A DNA stretch of 64,000 bases from contig NZ_JANUCQ010000002.1 in assembly GCF_024807035.1 (NCBI RefSeq), forward strand, positions 1 through 64,000. The letters are read 5' to 3'. The notes under the pieces were generated by a model, which was not told the DNA's origin, ran no database searches, and saw nothing but the letters and a program-made list of their open reading frames with translations. This DNA is from Methanococcus voltae PS. GTDB lineage: Archaea; AGJL01; Methanococci; Methanococcales; Methanococcaceae. A program made the translations under genes and the position numbers. Below, piece after piece: positions 1 to 7,943 of this stretch. The stretch's first letter is position 1; each line of letters begins with the position of its first letter.

Positions 1-102
1 TTAGGAACTGAAGCTGCTTTAAAATATTTTGAAACTCTTACTGAGTTACCTGACGAACCTATAACTGTAGAATGGGTTGACGGTAAATCAGTATTGGTTT
101 AA
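1..102 (+). CDS. 3' end of an unidentified gene
   Basis: The window opens inside a reading frame that runs 33 codons to a TAA at 102 and ends ...VEWVDGKSVLV. The start lies outside the window. The piece is too short to assign a family. A strong hairpin follows 10 bases after the stop, so this is probably the last gene of a rightward operon. Confidence 0.55.
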   Translation, partial: LGTEAALKYFETLTELPDEPITVEWVDGKSVLV

Positions 103-112
103 TCCTTTTTGA

Positions 113-144
113 TGAAACTTTTGAAAAAAGTTTCAAAAGTTTCA
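113..144. terminator. Perfect 14-bp hairpin between convergent genes
   Basis: TGAAACTTTTGAAA at 113-126 and its exact reverse complement at 131-144 are separated by four bases. The hairpin sits between the stop of the rightward gene (102) and the stop of the leftward gene (145), with T-rich tracts on both sides. It probably terminates transcription in both directions. Confidence 0.6.
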
Positions 145-402
145 TTATAATTTTTTAAAATAATTTTTTAAAATTATTAATTCAATTTCTAAAATATCGA
201 TAATTTCTAAAATTTCTTTTTTTTTAGGTTCATTTTTAAAATCCAAAATAGTTAATTGACTTATAAACTTGCCCATTATAGAACATATGTTTAAATACGT
301 TTTTTCAAAAGTTTCGTGACGTTCTTCCATTAATTCATCGTTGTAGTTCTTTTTAAATTTTTCAAATTCATAATCCTGCTTAAAATCCTCAAAGTTGCTC
401 AA
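145..402 (-). CDS. Small acidic/coiled-coil hypothetical protein
   Basis: An 85-residue, highly charged, mainly helical protein with no family I recognise. The start used is a TTG at 402 with no clear Shine-Dalgarno sequence, so the N-terminus is uncertain; an internal ATG gives MEERHETF.... It begins 15 bases after the stop of a 54-residue ORF on the same strand and is probably in the same leftward transcript as the regulator at 665-1039. Confidence 0.5.
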   Translation of the reverse strand: MSNFEDFKQDYEFEKFKKNYNDELMEERHETFEKTYLNICSIMGKFISQLTILDFKNEPKKKEILEIIDILEIELIILKNYFKKL

Positions 403-416
403 CTGAGGACAAAGAA

Positions 417-581
417 TTATTTTTTAAAAGTTAAATTTTCTATTTTATTTGCAATTACTCCATTATTTATTTTAACATTTAACTTACTTTTTTTAGATTC
501 TTCAAAATCTTCAAAATCTATTAATTCTGCAACATCTTTCACTGCGAATTTATCATTCTCTAATTTTTTTAGATTTTTCAT
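417..581 (-). CDS. 54-aa protein sharing a C-terminal tail with the next regulator
   Basis: The frame encodes MKNLKKLENDKFAV... and ends NNGVIANKIENLTFKK. The stretch NNGVIANKIENL is identical to the C-terminal region of the 124-aa regulator at 665-1039, so this is either a truncated paralogue that lost its DNA-binding domain or a small partner protein carrying the same tail. GGTCATGAT precedes the ATG. An AT-rich TATA-like region lies at about 600-660. Confidence 0.5.
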   Translation of the reverse strand: MKNLKKLENDKFAVKDVAELIDFEDFEESKKSKLNVKINNGVIANKIENLTFKK

Positions 582-664
582 AATATCATGACCTATAAAT
601 TAATTAGTTTATTAAATTTACTATATAATTTAGATGTATTTAATAAAATATATAGGTTTAGGAT

Positions 665-1039
665 TTAATTCTTTTTTTCACAATTATTTATTGAAAATTC
701 TAGATTTTCTATTTTATTTGCAATTACCCCATTATTTTCCAATACTTGGACATTAAAATTCATAATTTCGTTATCTAATTCATCCCCCAAATTAAATATC
801 TCAAAAGCTTTTTTACCTATCGGGGTTAAGTAGTAATATGTCCTAGGAAATTTATAAGTCCCAGTTACTTCTTTTTTACCTATAATCTTTAATTCATATA
901 ATTCTCGAATAGCCCGCCCCAAAGCTCCTTTTGATATTTCAGAAATATCCATTAATTCCCCAAAGTATATCTGTTCATGTTCTTTTATTATTTCCAAAAT
1001 CTTGCGCATATTTGATTTGGATAGGGATTTTAATATCAT
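665..1039 (-). CDS. Winged-helix transcriptional regulator
   Basis: A 124-residue protein. Residues 1-75 form a winged-helix domain: helices around IIKEHEQIYFGEL and SKGALGRAIRELYELKII, then a wing containing KFPRTYYYLTPIGKKA. This resembles ArsR/PadR-type archaeal regulators. The C-terminal tail contains NNGVIANKIENLEF, shared with the 54-aa ORF downstream. It is transcribed leftward, divergent from the small-ORF/winged-helix pair starting at 1275, a layout typical of an element control region. Targets are unknown; autoregulation of the divergent promoter region (1040-1274) is an inference. Confidence 0.65.
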   Translation of the reverse strand: MILKSLSKSNMRKILEIIKEHEQIYFGELMDISEISKGALGRAIRELYELKIIGKKEVTGTYKFPRTYYYLTPIGKKAFEIFNLGDELDNEIMNFNVQVLENNGVIANKIENLEFSINNCEKKN

Positions 1040-1274
1040 ACTATACCTTTTTAAATTTTTATTATTTTCATATTAATACATATTTTATTATCATTGTATT
1101 AATTTAGCAATAAATAAATTAAATAATATTATTCGTAATATACTATGGATTTACACGTATATACAGTTTGTTATAATGTTAACTGTTATCATAAATGATA
1201 ACTATTATATAATAGAAGATTATAGAGATATAGATGATAAGTTAGGAAACAATATAGTTTAAAGGGGACGTGTA

Positions 1275-1424
1275 ATGAATAATTTAACGGCATTTAAAAT
1301 AATAAAAAATGTGGCTAATTACTATAAAGACTTTTTAGAAATTTCTGAAAGAAATGGGGAGCTTAAAATCAAAACAAAAGATATGGGTGAAGTTAGTGGT
1401 AACACAAAGCGAGATATTGGATAA
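1275..1424 (+). CDS. 49-aa conserved small protein of element control module
   Basis: The frame encodes MNNLTAFKIIKNVANYY.... A homologue at 54994-55155 in E2 begins MNPYVVLKIIKKVASYY, and both are followed by an overlapping winged-helix gene. Conservation of the protein and of the overlap makes this a real gene although very short. The function is unknown. A TATA-like stretch (ttatataatag) lies about 70 bases upstream. Confidence 0.6.
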   Translation: MNNLTAFKIIKNVANYYKDFLEISERNGELKIKTKDMGEVSGNTKRDIG

Positions 1425-1749
1425 AATAGTTGAAAATGGGGGCGTTATTTCTTCAAAGGAACTAAAAAAAGCATATAATTTAAATGAAGGTTCGAGTCAT
1501 TTATCTTCGCGACTTAAACAACTTCGAAAAAAAGAAATAATTGAAAAAATCGAAGGACCCAATAGACTAGTATTGTACTTTTTAAAAGATTTGTCTTATT
1601 TAAATATTATTAAAGATGAAAAAACTAAAAAGTACGTTGAATTTTCACTAACAACTGAAGAATATGGGGAATATAAAAATTTAATGGAATTATACAATAT
1701 TAAAAATGATAAAGAATTTATTATGGAATTGGTTAAAAAAATTAAATGA
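1396..1749 (+). CDS. Winged-helix DNA-binding protein
   Basis: A 117-residue protein starting at GTG 1396, chosen because GGGTGA lies 5 bases upstream and the start then matches the E2 homologue at 55115 (MVTQSEILDKIVENGG versus MATQEEILQLIIDNGG). The N-terminal 60 residues form a winged helix with the shared wing KIEGPNRLVLYFL / KVKGPNKSMIYFL. It overlaps the 49-aa ORF by 29 bases, so the two are probably translationally coupled. Likely a regulator of the element. Confidence 0.65.
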   Translation: MVTQSEILDKIVENGGVISSKELKKAYNLNEGSSHLSSRLKQLRKKEIIEKIEGPNRLVLYFLKDLSYLNIIKDEKTKKYVEFSLTTEEYGEYKNLMELYNIKNDKEFIMELVKKIK

Positions 1750-1784
1750 AAATAATAAATAAAAACTAAATAAATAATAAATAA

Positions 1785-2117
1785 TTAACAAACTTTTTCA
1801 AATTTAAACGGAATTTCAGAACTTAAACATAAAACATAAAACGTCATAAGTTGGATTAAATATGTATATTCAACTTCATTTATTACTTTTAAAGAAAAGC
1901 AACTTTCATATAATTGATTTAATACTTTTTTATAGTTTAACTCTTCATTAATTGAACATTCACCGATTAACTCATCTAAAGAATCTATTAATTCCTTTTT
2001 ACGACTTTTAGAAATAACTTCATTTGGATAGTCTACAAATGGAAGTAATTTATCAAATATTTTATCGTTTAATTTATTTTCTTTCTCTTTTTCTTCTTTC
2101 ACTTCTGGAAATATCAT
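1785..2117 (-). CDS. Hypothetical protein
   Basis: A 110-residue protein with a charged N-terminus and a hydrophobic helix near the C-terminus (YTYLIQLMTFYVLCL). The ATG at 2117 is chosen because AAGGTG precedes it; an in-frame ATG eight codons earlier lacks this. No family recognised. It converges with the regulator ending at 1749 and is followed upstream by hairpin repeats at 2140-2272. Confidence 0.5.
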   Translation of the reverse strand: MIFPEVKEEKEKENKLNDKIFDKLLPFVDYPNEVISKSRKKELIDSLDELIGECSINEELNYKKVLNQLYESCFSLKVINEVEYTYLIQLMTFYVLCLSSEIPFKFEKVC

Positions 2118-2139
2118 TTTAAAACACCTTATTTTATTC

Positions 2140-2272
2140 AAACCCTTTTTACTCGTAAAAATCCTTTGATGGATTTATTTTGCATATATTAATTATTAAC
2201 TTAGTATGAAATCAAACAAGAACTTCATAAGAAACCCTTTTTATTCACTCCGTTCATAAAAATCCTTTATAC
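2140..2272. repeat. Two copies of a short hairpin repeat
   Basis: On the minus strand, AAAGGATTTTTA and TAAAAAGGGTTT flank a 4-base loop (2141-2168) or an 11-base loop (2232-2267). A third copy, AAAGGATTTTATGAACG...GGTTTC, lies at 54919-54952 in E2 between the two halves of a duplication. The copies are probably a small dispersed hairpin element or intrinsic terminators. Confidence 0.45.
2196..2228 (-). pseudogene. 11-codon relic of the small hydrophobic peptide gene
   Basis: ATG plus 10 codons (MKFLFDFILS, stop) repeats the C-terminus of the peptide ending at 2348 (IKFLFDFILG). Two of the base differences in the shared part are synonymous (ttt/ttc, ctt/cta). This suggests a partial duplication that was under coding selection in that frame. 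Confidence 0.35.
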
Positions 2273-2347
2273 TAAAATCTATGATTTTAGATATTTTAAA
2301 AATCTTTGATTTTTAAGATCATGGACATAGTGTGTATATATATTTTA

Positions 2348-2452
2348 TTATCCAAGTATAAAATCAAACAAGAACTTTATAAATGGAATTAATGTAAGAT
2401 TAAGGCCAAAATAACTAAATACTATTTTTAAACCCATCTCCAACAGATTCAT
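2348..2452 (-). CDS. Small hydrophobic membrane peptide
   Basis: The 3' end of a longer open frame encodes about 29-34 residues, MNLLEMGLKIVFSYFGL... ending FLFDFILG, which is one membrane helix. It overlaps the 3' end of the 112-aa gene (2415-2753) in another frame. Support for coding is the repeated C-terminus with synonymous changes at 2196-2228. The start (ATG 2452 or 2437) is uncertain. The size is compatible with a small toxin-like or holin-like peptide, but there is no direct evidence for a function. Confidence 0.35.
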   Translation of the reverse strand: MNLLEMGLKIVFSYFGLNLTLIPFIKFLFDFILG

Positions 2453-2753
2453 AAACAGAATTTTCTTTATTTTCTGATTCCCTTGGTTCTGTTGATACTT
2501 TCTTATCATTATTAACAAGAGGCGTAATCTTTTTGACTCGTTTGTAATTATCCAATTTACATTTTTTAAGATTATAATTGAATACTTTTTCAAAATCTGG
2601 AAAATAATAATTATGGAATACTGCTAAAATACACAAGTAAACTCCCAAAGTTATTAAACAAGCTTTATACTGTTGAAAACCTATTAAAGATATTTCTAAT
2701 AGGAATAAAGCTATTAGATACTGTTTAAAGTTTTTATCTACTTTTATGGTCAA
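2415..2753 (-). CDS. Two-TM membrane protein with soluble tail
   Basis: A 112-residue protein with two adjoining hydrophobic helices (YLIALFLLEISLIGF and ACLITLGVYLCILAVF, residues about 12-46), then a charged tail of about 60 residues. It starts with TTG at 2753, preceded by AAGGTG. No family recognised. Its position at the edge of the tail module would suit a lysis or membrane function, but that is speculation. Confidence 0.5.
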   Translation of the reverse strand: MTIKVDKNFKQYLIALFLLEISLIGFQQYKACLITLGVYLCILAVFHNYYFPDFEKVFNYNLKKCKLDNYKRVKKITPLVNNDKKVSTEPRESENKENSVYESVGDGFKNSI

Positions 2754-2891
2754 AATAACACCTTTTTAAAATTTTACAATTTTTTTGTCCTTATTTTAAT
2801 ATTACATTATAAATTTAATTTTTAATCCCTACCAAATGAAGATATTATTCACAAATTCTTGATACTTTGTTTTATCATGTGTTTTGTAGTC

Positions 2892-2942
2892 AGACTTTAT
2901 AAAGTCTAATTTTTGAATCTAATCTTGGACTTTATAAAGTCC
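2892..2942. promoter_or_regulatory. Twin 16-bp palindromic operators
   Basis: AGACTTTATAAAGTCT (2892-2907) and GGACTTTATAAAGTCC (2927-2942) are perfect palindromes sharing a 14-bp core, 35 bp centre to centre. Each contains TTTATAAA, which resembles a TATA box. They lie directly upstream of the rightward gene at 3007. A third, weaker inverted repeat (AGCAAC-ata-GTTGCT) is at 2960-2974. They probably bind a dimeric repressor that controls the tail module. Confidence 0.6.
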
Positions 2943-3006
2943 CATTGTGCTTTTAATTTAGCAACATAGTTGCTGACGTAAATAGCTACACACTAAAGGT
3001 GAAATA

Positions 3007-3264
3007 ATGGGACTATTTAGCAAAAAAGACGATAGCGAACAATTAATACATACACAAAGAGATTTGGTAAGATTCATTGCAAGAGATGAAGTAGAATCTA
3101 TTAAAAAAGATATAGAATTAGAATCTGTAAAAAAAGACATTAAATACTTAGAAAGAGAACTTTTAGAGTTCAGAATGAATAAAATAGCAAAAGAAACTGT
3201 CGAAAAAGATAATTTCTATGAAGAAATTTCAGAACTTAAAAGAAAAGCACCTAAAACAATGTAA
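3007..3264 (+). CDS. Small coiled-coil protein
   Basis: An 85-residue, strongly charged, helical protein (MGLFSKKDDSEQ..., with repeated ESIKKDIELESVKKDI heptads). A good Shine-Dalgarno sequence, AAAGGTGAAATA, precedes the ATG. It is the first gene after the twin palindromes. No family recognised; it could be a regulator or a minor structural protein of the tail module. Confidence 0.55.
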   Translation: MGLFSKKDDSEQLIHTQRDLVRFIARDEVESIKKDIELESVKKDIKYLERELLEFRMNKIAKETVEKDNFYEEISELKRKAPKTM

Positions 3265-3653
3265 AATGTAACTAAGTTTTTAGTTGTTTAACATTTTTAA
3301 GTTTAAAATCAATTATCCGCTAAAATATTGTTATTTTACATGATTTAATACTCTTAATTAATAATTAGAATAATATCATTAAATTTGTAAATAATAAACC
3401 TACAAAATTACTATTTATTTTAAAATAATAGATAAATAATAGATAAATAACCTCTAAATGTCTTAATGTATGTAATTTCGATAAATTAGATATTACATAC
3501 TTTAAATTATTGATAAATATAAAATTAAAAATTTAATAATATATAAATTCCAAAATTATCTAGTTAAATAAACTAATATTATATAAAAATTATAAAATAA
3601 GATTAAAAATACCAAATAAGGATAAATAGGCATAATTACAAAAGGTGAGTAAA
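3265..3653. other. AT-rich intergenic stretch
   Basis: About 390 bases with no convincing gene. It contains several short direct repeats of the type ataatagataaataa (3425-3447) and AT runs that could hold the promoter for the tail operon, but no clearly positioned TATA box can be singled out. The Shine-Dalgarno sequence of the next gene (AAAAGGTGAG) is at the right end. Confidence 0.5.
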
Positions 3654-4496
3654 ATGGGATATGCACAACCACCAGGATTAGACATTAATCAGTTAAACAA
3701 TTACAAATTGATGGGTAAAGGATTTTTAACTATTAATGATAAGGTTAAATCTGAAAGAATAGCTTATGTGGAAGTAGATTTATCTATGAAACAAAGTGTA
3801 ATATCTACTGAAACTAATGAAGGTATCTTAAAGTCAGTGAGTGAAAATATAGACGCAGAGGGTAGTATTACCACCATTAAAGGTACCCATAGGTGTTTTA
3901 TGGCACTTAACGGTGTAGTACCTCAAACAAGTGCTGAACAAGATGTAGTATCATACTCAGCTACAGGAGTGGCTAAAACTTACGCCACGTTTGGAGAAAC
4001 TATTTCTGAAATATCTGGAAAACAATTGACTAGCCCTTCGATATTAAGGTTAGAACTTATTGGTTCTCAACCAATAACCCCTGATAAAATATTAATTAAA
4101 GGGTTAGACTACTTTGGAAACCCCGTTGAAGAAGAATTGCACTATGAAGCCATAGAAGTAGTTAAGGGTATTACTTTATTCTCAAAAATAACGGAGATAA
4201 CATTCCCTGCCACTTTGAAAAATGTAACTGCGTCAATAAAGACACTTCCGAGTGTTAGATATGGGAAAATGACTAAAGTACCTAAATTCTCATTGCAATT
4301 GGCATTATTTGATACATCAAATAATTATGAATACTTACAATCAGTCCAGGTTAATAACATTATGATACTTGAAAAGCCTAACTTCAAAGCCAGCGGTAAG
4401 GAAGAAGCACTTCAAGAGCAAATTAAGTTTATTATTGGAAATGCAAACCACGACATTGTGTTGATTGAAAAATTACCCCCATTGTTAGAGGAATAA
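3654..4496 (+). CDS. Probable tail tube / major tail protein
   Basis: A 280-residue, beta-rich soluble protein. The ATG at 3654 is chosen over an upstream in-frame GTG that is itself part of the Shine-Dalgarno sequence (AAAAGGTGAG). The assignment rests mainly on position: it directly precedes a tail-chaperone pair with a frameshift, a tape measure and a Dit-like protein, which is the standard siphovirus tail order. Sequence alone does not prove it; a sheath-less tube protein is the best fit. No head, portal or terminase gene lies upstream in the window. Confidence 0.5.
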   Translation: MGYAQPPGLDINQLNNYKLMGKGFLTINDKVKSERIAYVEVDLSMKQSVISTETNEGILKSVSENIDAEGSITTIKGTHRCFMALNGVVPQTSAEQDVVSYSATGVAKTYATFGETISEISGKQLTSPSILRLELIGSQPITPDKILIKGLDYFGNPVEEELHYEAIEVVKGITLFSKITEITFPATLKNVTASIKTLPSVRYGKMTKVPKFSLQLALFDTSNNYEYLQSVQVNNIMILEKPNFKASGKEEALQEQIKFIIGNANHDIVLIEKLPPLLEE

Positions 4497-4626
4497 TTTA
4501 AATAATTGCATAATTGGTAATAAAAATTAGTGAAAATTAAGCTAAAATAAATGAAAATTAATATTTTAAAATTTAATGATTTAATATTGAATATATTCAT
4601 AAAATAAATGAAAATTATGGGATAAA

Positions 4627-5001
4627 ATGGTTACAGTAGAAGAATATTTAAAAAATAGTTCAAAGGAAGTAAAATTACCTTCGGGAGTAGTTTTTAGAAT
4701 TAAAACGATTAGCACAATAGATGTAATTGAGGCTTTTGAAGACCCCGTAATATTTGCAAAAATGTTCAATGAATCTGAAAATGCAAAAAGCGGAAAAAAT
4801 AAAGATGTTGGAATGACTAATGCTGAAAAAGGTAGTCTTTTATTCTCTAAAATCCCCCAATTAGTGGAAAATAACATTGTAGAACCTGCGGGTATCAAAT
4901 GGCACCAATTAACTGGTGAAGACAAAGAATTTTTGGCAAATGAGATTGTTTTAAAACAATTAAATGTTCCAGACGGTATCAGTAACTTTCGTGCGGAATA
5001 A
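4627..5001 (+). CDS. Tail assembly chaperone, first frame (gpG-like)
   Basis: A 124-residue protein, MVTVEEYLKNSSKEVKL..., with the compact N-terminal beta region (LPSGVVFRIKTIS) followed by helices that is usual for tail assembly chaperones. It sits between the tail tube and tape measure genes. Its 3' end overlaps an open +1 frame (4964-5227) that has its own chaperone-extension character, so this is probably the short product of a gpG/gpGT-type pair. GGGATAAA precedes the ATG. Confidence 0.55.
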   Translation: MVTVEEYLKNSSKEVKLPSGVVFRIKTISTIDVIEAFEDPVIFAKMFNESENAKSGKNKDVGMTNAEKGSLLFSKIPQLVENNIVEPAGIKWHQLTGEDKEFLANEIVLKQLNVPDGISNFRAE

Positions 5002-5227
5002 CAGTAGAAACATAGATTATATAGCAAAACGTTATGGGGTTCTTCCTTCGGATATTCTCGGTATTTCAAGGAATTCTACGCTGTGTTATTCAATTAATTA
5101 TGCAGTACTGGTTAATTCATTAAACGAAGAATATTCTGAAAAAAGTAAATCTAAAGGTAGTAGTGTTCAAAAGATTTCCAACGATGAACTTATTCAATAT
5201 CAAAAAGAAATTTCAAATTACTTTTAA
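4964..5227 (+). CDS. Tail assembly chaperone extension, +1 frame (gpT-like)
   Basis: The frame is open from 4964 and overlaps the upstream frame by 38 bases. Past the overlap it reads NIDYIAKRYGVLPSDILG..., the kind of Y-x-x-x-R-Y-G...P-S-x-I segment seen in T-type extensions of tail chaperones. No Shine-Dalgarno sequence precedes the ATG at 4964, so expression by +1 frameshift is more likely than reinitiation. The best slip site is AAC TTT CGT GCG (4984-4995), where tRNA-Phe could move from TTT to TTC. Confidence 0.5.
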   Translation: MFQTVSVTFVRNNSRNIDYIAKRYGVLPSDILGISRNSTLCYSINYAVLVNSLNEEYSEKSKSKGSSVQKISNDELIQYQKEISNYF

Positions 5228-5347
5228 TCCATTTAGATTAATTCATATTCTATTATAAATTAAATTCTGTTTTAATTTATTAAGAATCCCCATAATTTTC
5301 TTAAATTCTATAATTTAAGAAATAAATATAACCTACGGGTGAATACT

Positions 5348-6916
5348 ATGATGTCAATCATACGTGCAATTATGTCATTTTTCTCAAATAATAAAATGAA
5401 AAATAAAATTGAATCTACAGGAGAAAGCTTAGTTAAATTTGGGAATAAAACAGGCGATTCTTTTGAAGAAGCTGGAGAAAAAATAGTTTCCAATAAAGAC
5501 AAGATTAAAGAATTTGGTGAAAAAACAGCGGAAGTAGGTTCACATATGGGGACTATTGGTGAAGGTTTCAACAGTGCGGAAAATCTAATTGGTGGTTCCA
5601 ATAATAGTACACAATCTCAGGGTTCAAATCAAAGCTCAGGTCAGGGTTCAAATTCTTCTAACTCTTCAGGGATAGGTGGCATGTTTGAAGCTATTGGGGC
5701 TAATATGGGCGATATTTCAAATATTCTTATTGCAATTACATCGGTTATAGAATTATGCACTATATTACAACCAGTTTTAGCAGGGATTTTTACCACAATT
5801 GCAGGGGTCTCAATACAAGCTTGGTTACCTCCATTATTGGCAGTTGCTGCAGTAGTTGGTACGATAACTATCGCAATAGATGCTTTTAAAAAAGCATGGG
5901 AAAAAAATTATGGCGGAATTCGAGAAAAAGTTGAAAAACTTAAAGAAAGTTTTGGGGGAATAGCAGAAAGAATATCCGGAGTTTTTAACAGGGTTGTAGA
6001 ATATTTAACTTCATTATATGACCAAATAATAAATTCTACCGCAGTACAAGATACTATTATAGCAGTCATTGATTGCCTCCAAACAGGTGCGGACAATTTT
6101 ACTGAATTTTTCGATTTCATATGTGAAAAAATAGATTCTATGGATTTTTCGTGGATAGATTCATTAATTAGTCAAATTTCAAACTTTTTAACAAATGTAC
6201 TAACTGGAATACCTCCAGTATTACAATGGTTATCTGAAAATAGTAAAATATGGCTTGAAAAAATTAAAGAAGTCATAAATTGGCTTTTTAAAGCATGGGA
6301 AGAAGACTTTGGCGGTATTAGGACTACTATCACAAACTTGGCTAAATCCTTAGCATGGTTTGTAGCCCAAGCATTTAAGGCATTTGAATGGGTATTTAAG
6401 GGTATAACATGGCTTTATAATAATTGGGATACAATATGGGCAGATATGTTAAAATCCATCGAGCCAATGGTAGATAATCTGATAAACTTTGCAAAATTCG
6501 TTATAAATTTATGGATTAATGTTTCTTCAATTATAAAAGATGCTTGGAATGGTATTTTAGAGTTTGTCGAATCCAGCTTAAATAATATCGTAAATATGGC
6601 AAATTCCTTAATACGACGTATCAATGCAGCAGCACTTCCTGGAGTAGAACCTATAAAATTGTTAGAAGAAGTTGATTTTTCCGCATATCAAATAGAATTA
6701 TCAGGTGCAGATGAACTTAAAAATGCAATAGCCGAGATAGAAAAGCTTAAAACTGAATTTTTCAAGCCTGCACATGAAGGTGAAGACAAAGATAAGGATA
6801 AAGAAAAAAATAATATAAATCTTACGATTAATAATCCTCAAATAAAATCATTATCTGAAATGCTGGAGCAGGTCGAAGAATACACTGCGGCTTTAAACTC
6901 AGGTGATTTATTATGA
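5348..6916 (+). CDS. Tape measure protein (short)
   Basis: A 522-residue protein. It has a charged helical N-terminus, a Gly/Ser/Gln/Asn-rich linker (residues about 80-115), hydrophobic helices at about 130-185 (ISNILIAITSVIELC..., LLAVAAVVGTITIAI), two repeated segments of the form FKKAWEKNYGGIREKVEKL / FKAWEEDFGGIRTTITNL, and a charged C-terminus. Hydrophobic helices plus repeats, located between the chaperone and Dit-like genes, define a tape measure. The small size implies a short tail. The ATG at 5348 follows GGGTGA. The stop overlaps the next start (ATGATG). Confidence 0.65.
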   Translation: MMSIIRAIMSFFSNNKMKNKIESTGESLVKFGNKTGDSFEEAGEKIVSNKDKIKEFGEKTAEVGSHMGTIGEGFNSAENLIGGSNNSTQSQGSNQSSGQGSNSSNSSGIGGMFEAIGANMGDISNILIAITSVIELCTILQPVLAGIFTTIAGVSIQAWLPPLLAVAAVVGTITIAIDAFKKAWEKNYGGIREKVEKLKESFGGIAERISGVFNRVVEYLTSLYDQIINSTAVQDTIIAVIDCLQTGADNFTEFFDFICEKIDSMDFSWIDSLISQISNFLTNVLTGIPPVLQWLSENSKIWLEKIKEVINWLFKAWEEDFGGIRTTITNLAKSLAWFVAQAFKAFEWVFKGITWLYNNWDTIWADMLKSIEPMVDNLINFAKFVINLWINVSSIIKDAWNGILEFVESSLNNIVNMANSLIRRINAAALPGVEPIKLLEEVDFSAYQIELSGADELKNAIAEIEKLKTEFFKPAHEGEDKDKDKEKNNINLTINNPQIKSLSEMLEQVEEYTAALNSGDLL

Positions 6917-7746
6917 TGAAAATAAAGGTCAAAACAGATAACCATGAGTTATTAATGGGTGAAAAAGATTTTGAAGTCATATTTTTAGGATTGCCTGGTA
7001 CTTCAGAAATTAAATCAAAGGTTCATACTTTAAAATCCCCATTTGTTGATGGAGAAATTTATGTGGATAATCAATTAAAACCTTTAAAATTTAAATTGAA
7101 AGGTATCATTACAGAAAATATTAAAGAAAACATCAATTTGCTTAGAAAGGTATTCAATCCAAAGAAAAAAGGAACTTTAACATATATTGAAAATGAAATT
7201 GAAAAATCAATCGAATTTATAGCAAATGCAGTTCCAAAGTTTGAATACTCAACTTACGATTATCAAAAGTTTTTAGTTGAAATCTATTGCCCCGCTCCAA
7301 TATTAAAGTCAAAACTAATTAAAAAAGAAGTAACTTCTTCAACGGGTTTGTTTAAATTTCCTTTTTCTACAACCAGCGATGGTGTACCAATGGGAACCCG
7401 TTTAAGTTCTACAATCGTTGAAAATAATGGAGATTTAGACGTTGACTATATACTTGTGATTTCAGGACCGATGACTGCACCGATTGAGATTAAAAACAAT
7501 ACAACGAATGAAATTATAAAATTAAGAAAATCTTTAACGGTTCACGAAAAACTAATAATCGATACAAAAAATAAAAATATTGAGCTCTTAACTGAAACTT
7601 CAAAGTTAAGAGCTTTTAACTACTTAAATCCAGATTCAAGACTCTTTAAACTTCGAGTGGGTGGAAATGAAATAGAATACACAACTGCAAACGAATCAGA
7701 AGTCGGTAATCTATCTATTTCATATAAAGAAAATTATATTTGGTAG
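6913..7746 (+). CDS. Distal tail protein (Dit-like, Sipho_tail type)
   Basis: A 277-residue protein. The N-terminal half (YVDNQLKPLKFKLKGIITENIKENINLLRKVFNP) matches the pattern of distal tail proteins, where an N-terminal beta domain forms a hexameric ring at the tail tip. The C-terminal half is a galectin-like beta domain. It overlaps the tape measure stop by 4 bases. It would connect the tail tube to the baseplate protein encoded next. Confidence 0.65.
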   Translation: MMKIKVKTDNHELLMGEKDFEVIFLGLPGTSEIKSKVHTLKSPFVDGEIYVDNQLKPLKFKLKGIITENIKENINLLRKVFNPKKKGTLTYIENEIEKSIEFIANAVPKFEYSTYDYQKFLVEIYCPAPILKSKLIKKEVTSSTGLFKFPFSTTSDGVPMGTRLSSTIVENNGDLDVDYILVISGPMTAPIEIKNNTTNEIIKLRKSLTVHEKLIIDTKNKNIELLTETSKLRAFNYLNPDSRLFKLRVGGNEIEYTTANESEVGNLSISYKENYIW

Positions 7747-7943
7747 TTGATTAAAAATAAGAAAGATTTTGTTTTAAAATAAATATCTTTTATTTTTTTA
7801 CAAAATAATATTTTAATAAAACACTCGACGTATTTAAAATTATTAAATCTTTATTATAATTCATTAATTCATTAATTCGTTATTTAACGACTAATTAACA
7901 ATTTAACAATTAAATTTATAAAATATTTCATTTAGGTGATAAA

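Noticed and set aside
4581-5069. A 162-aa antisense open frame over the tail chaperone
   Set aside because: The opposite strand carries a syntenic tail gene with a clear start; the antisense frame has no ribosome site or family features.
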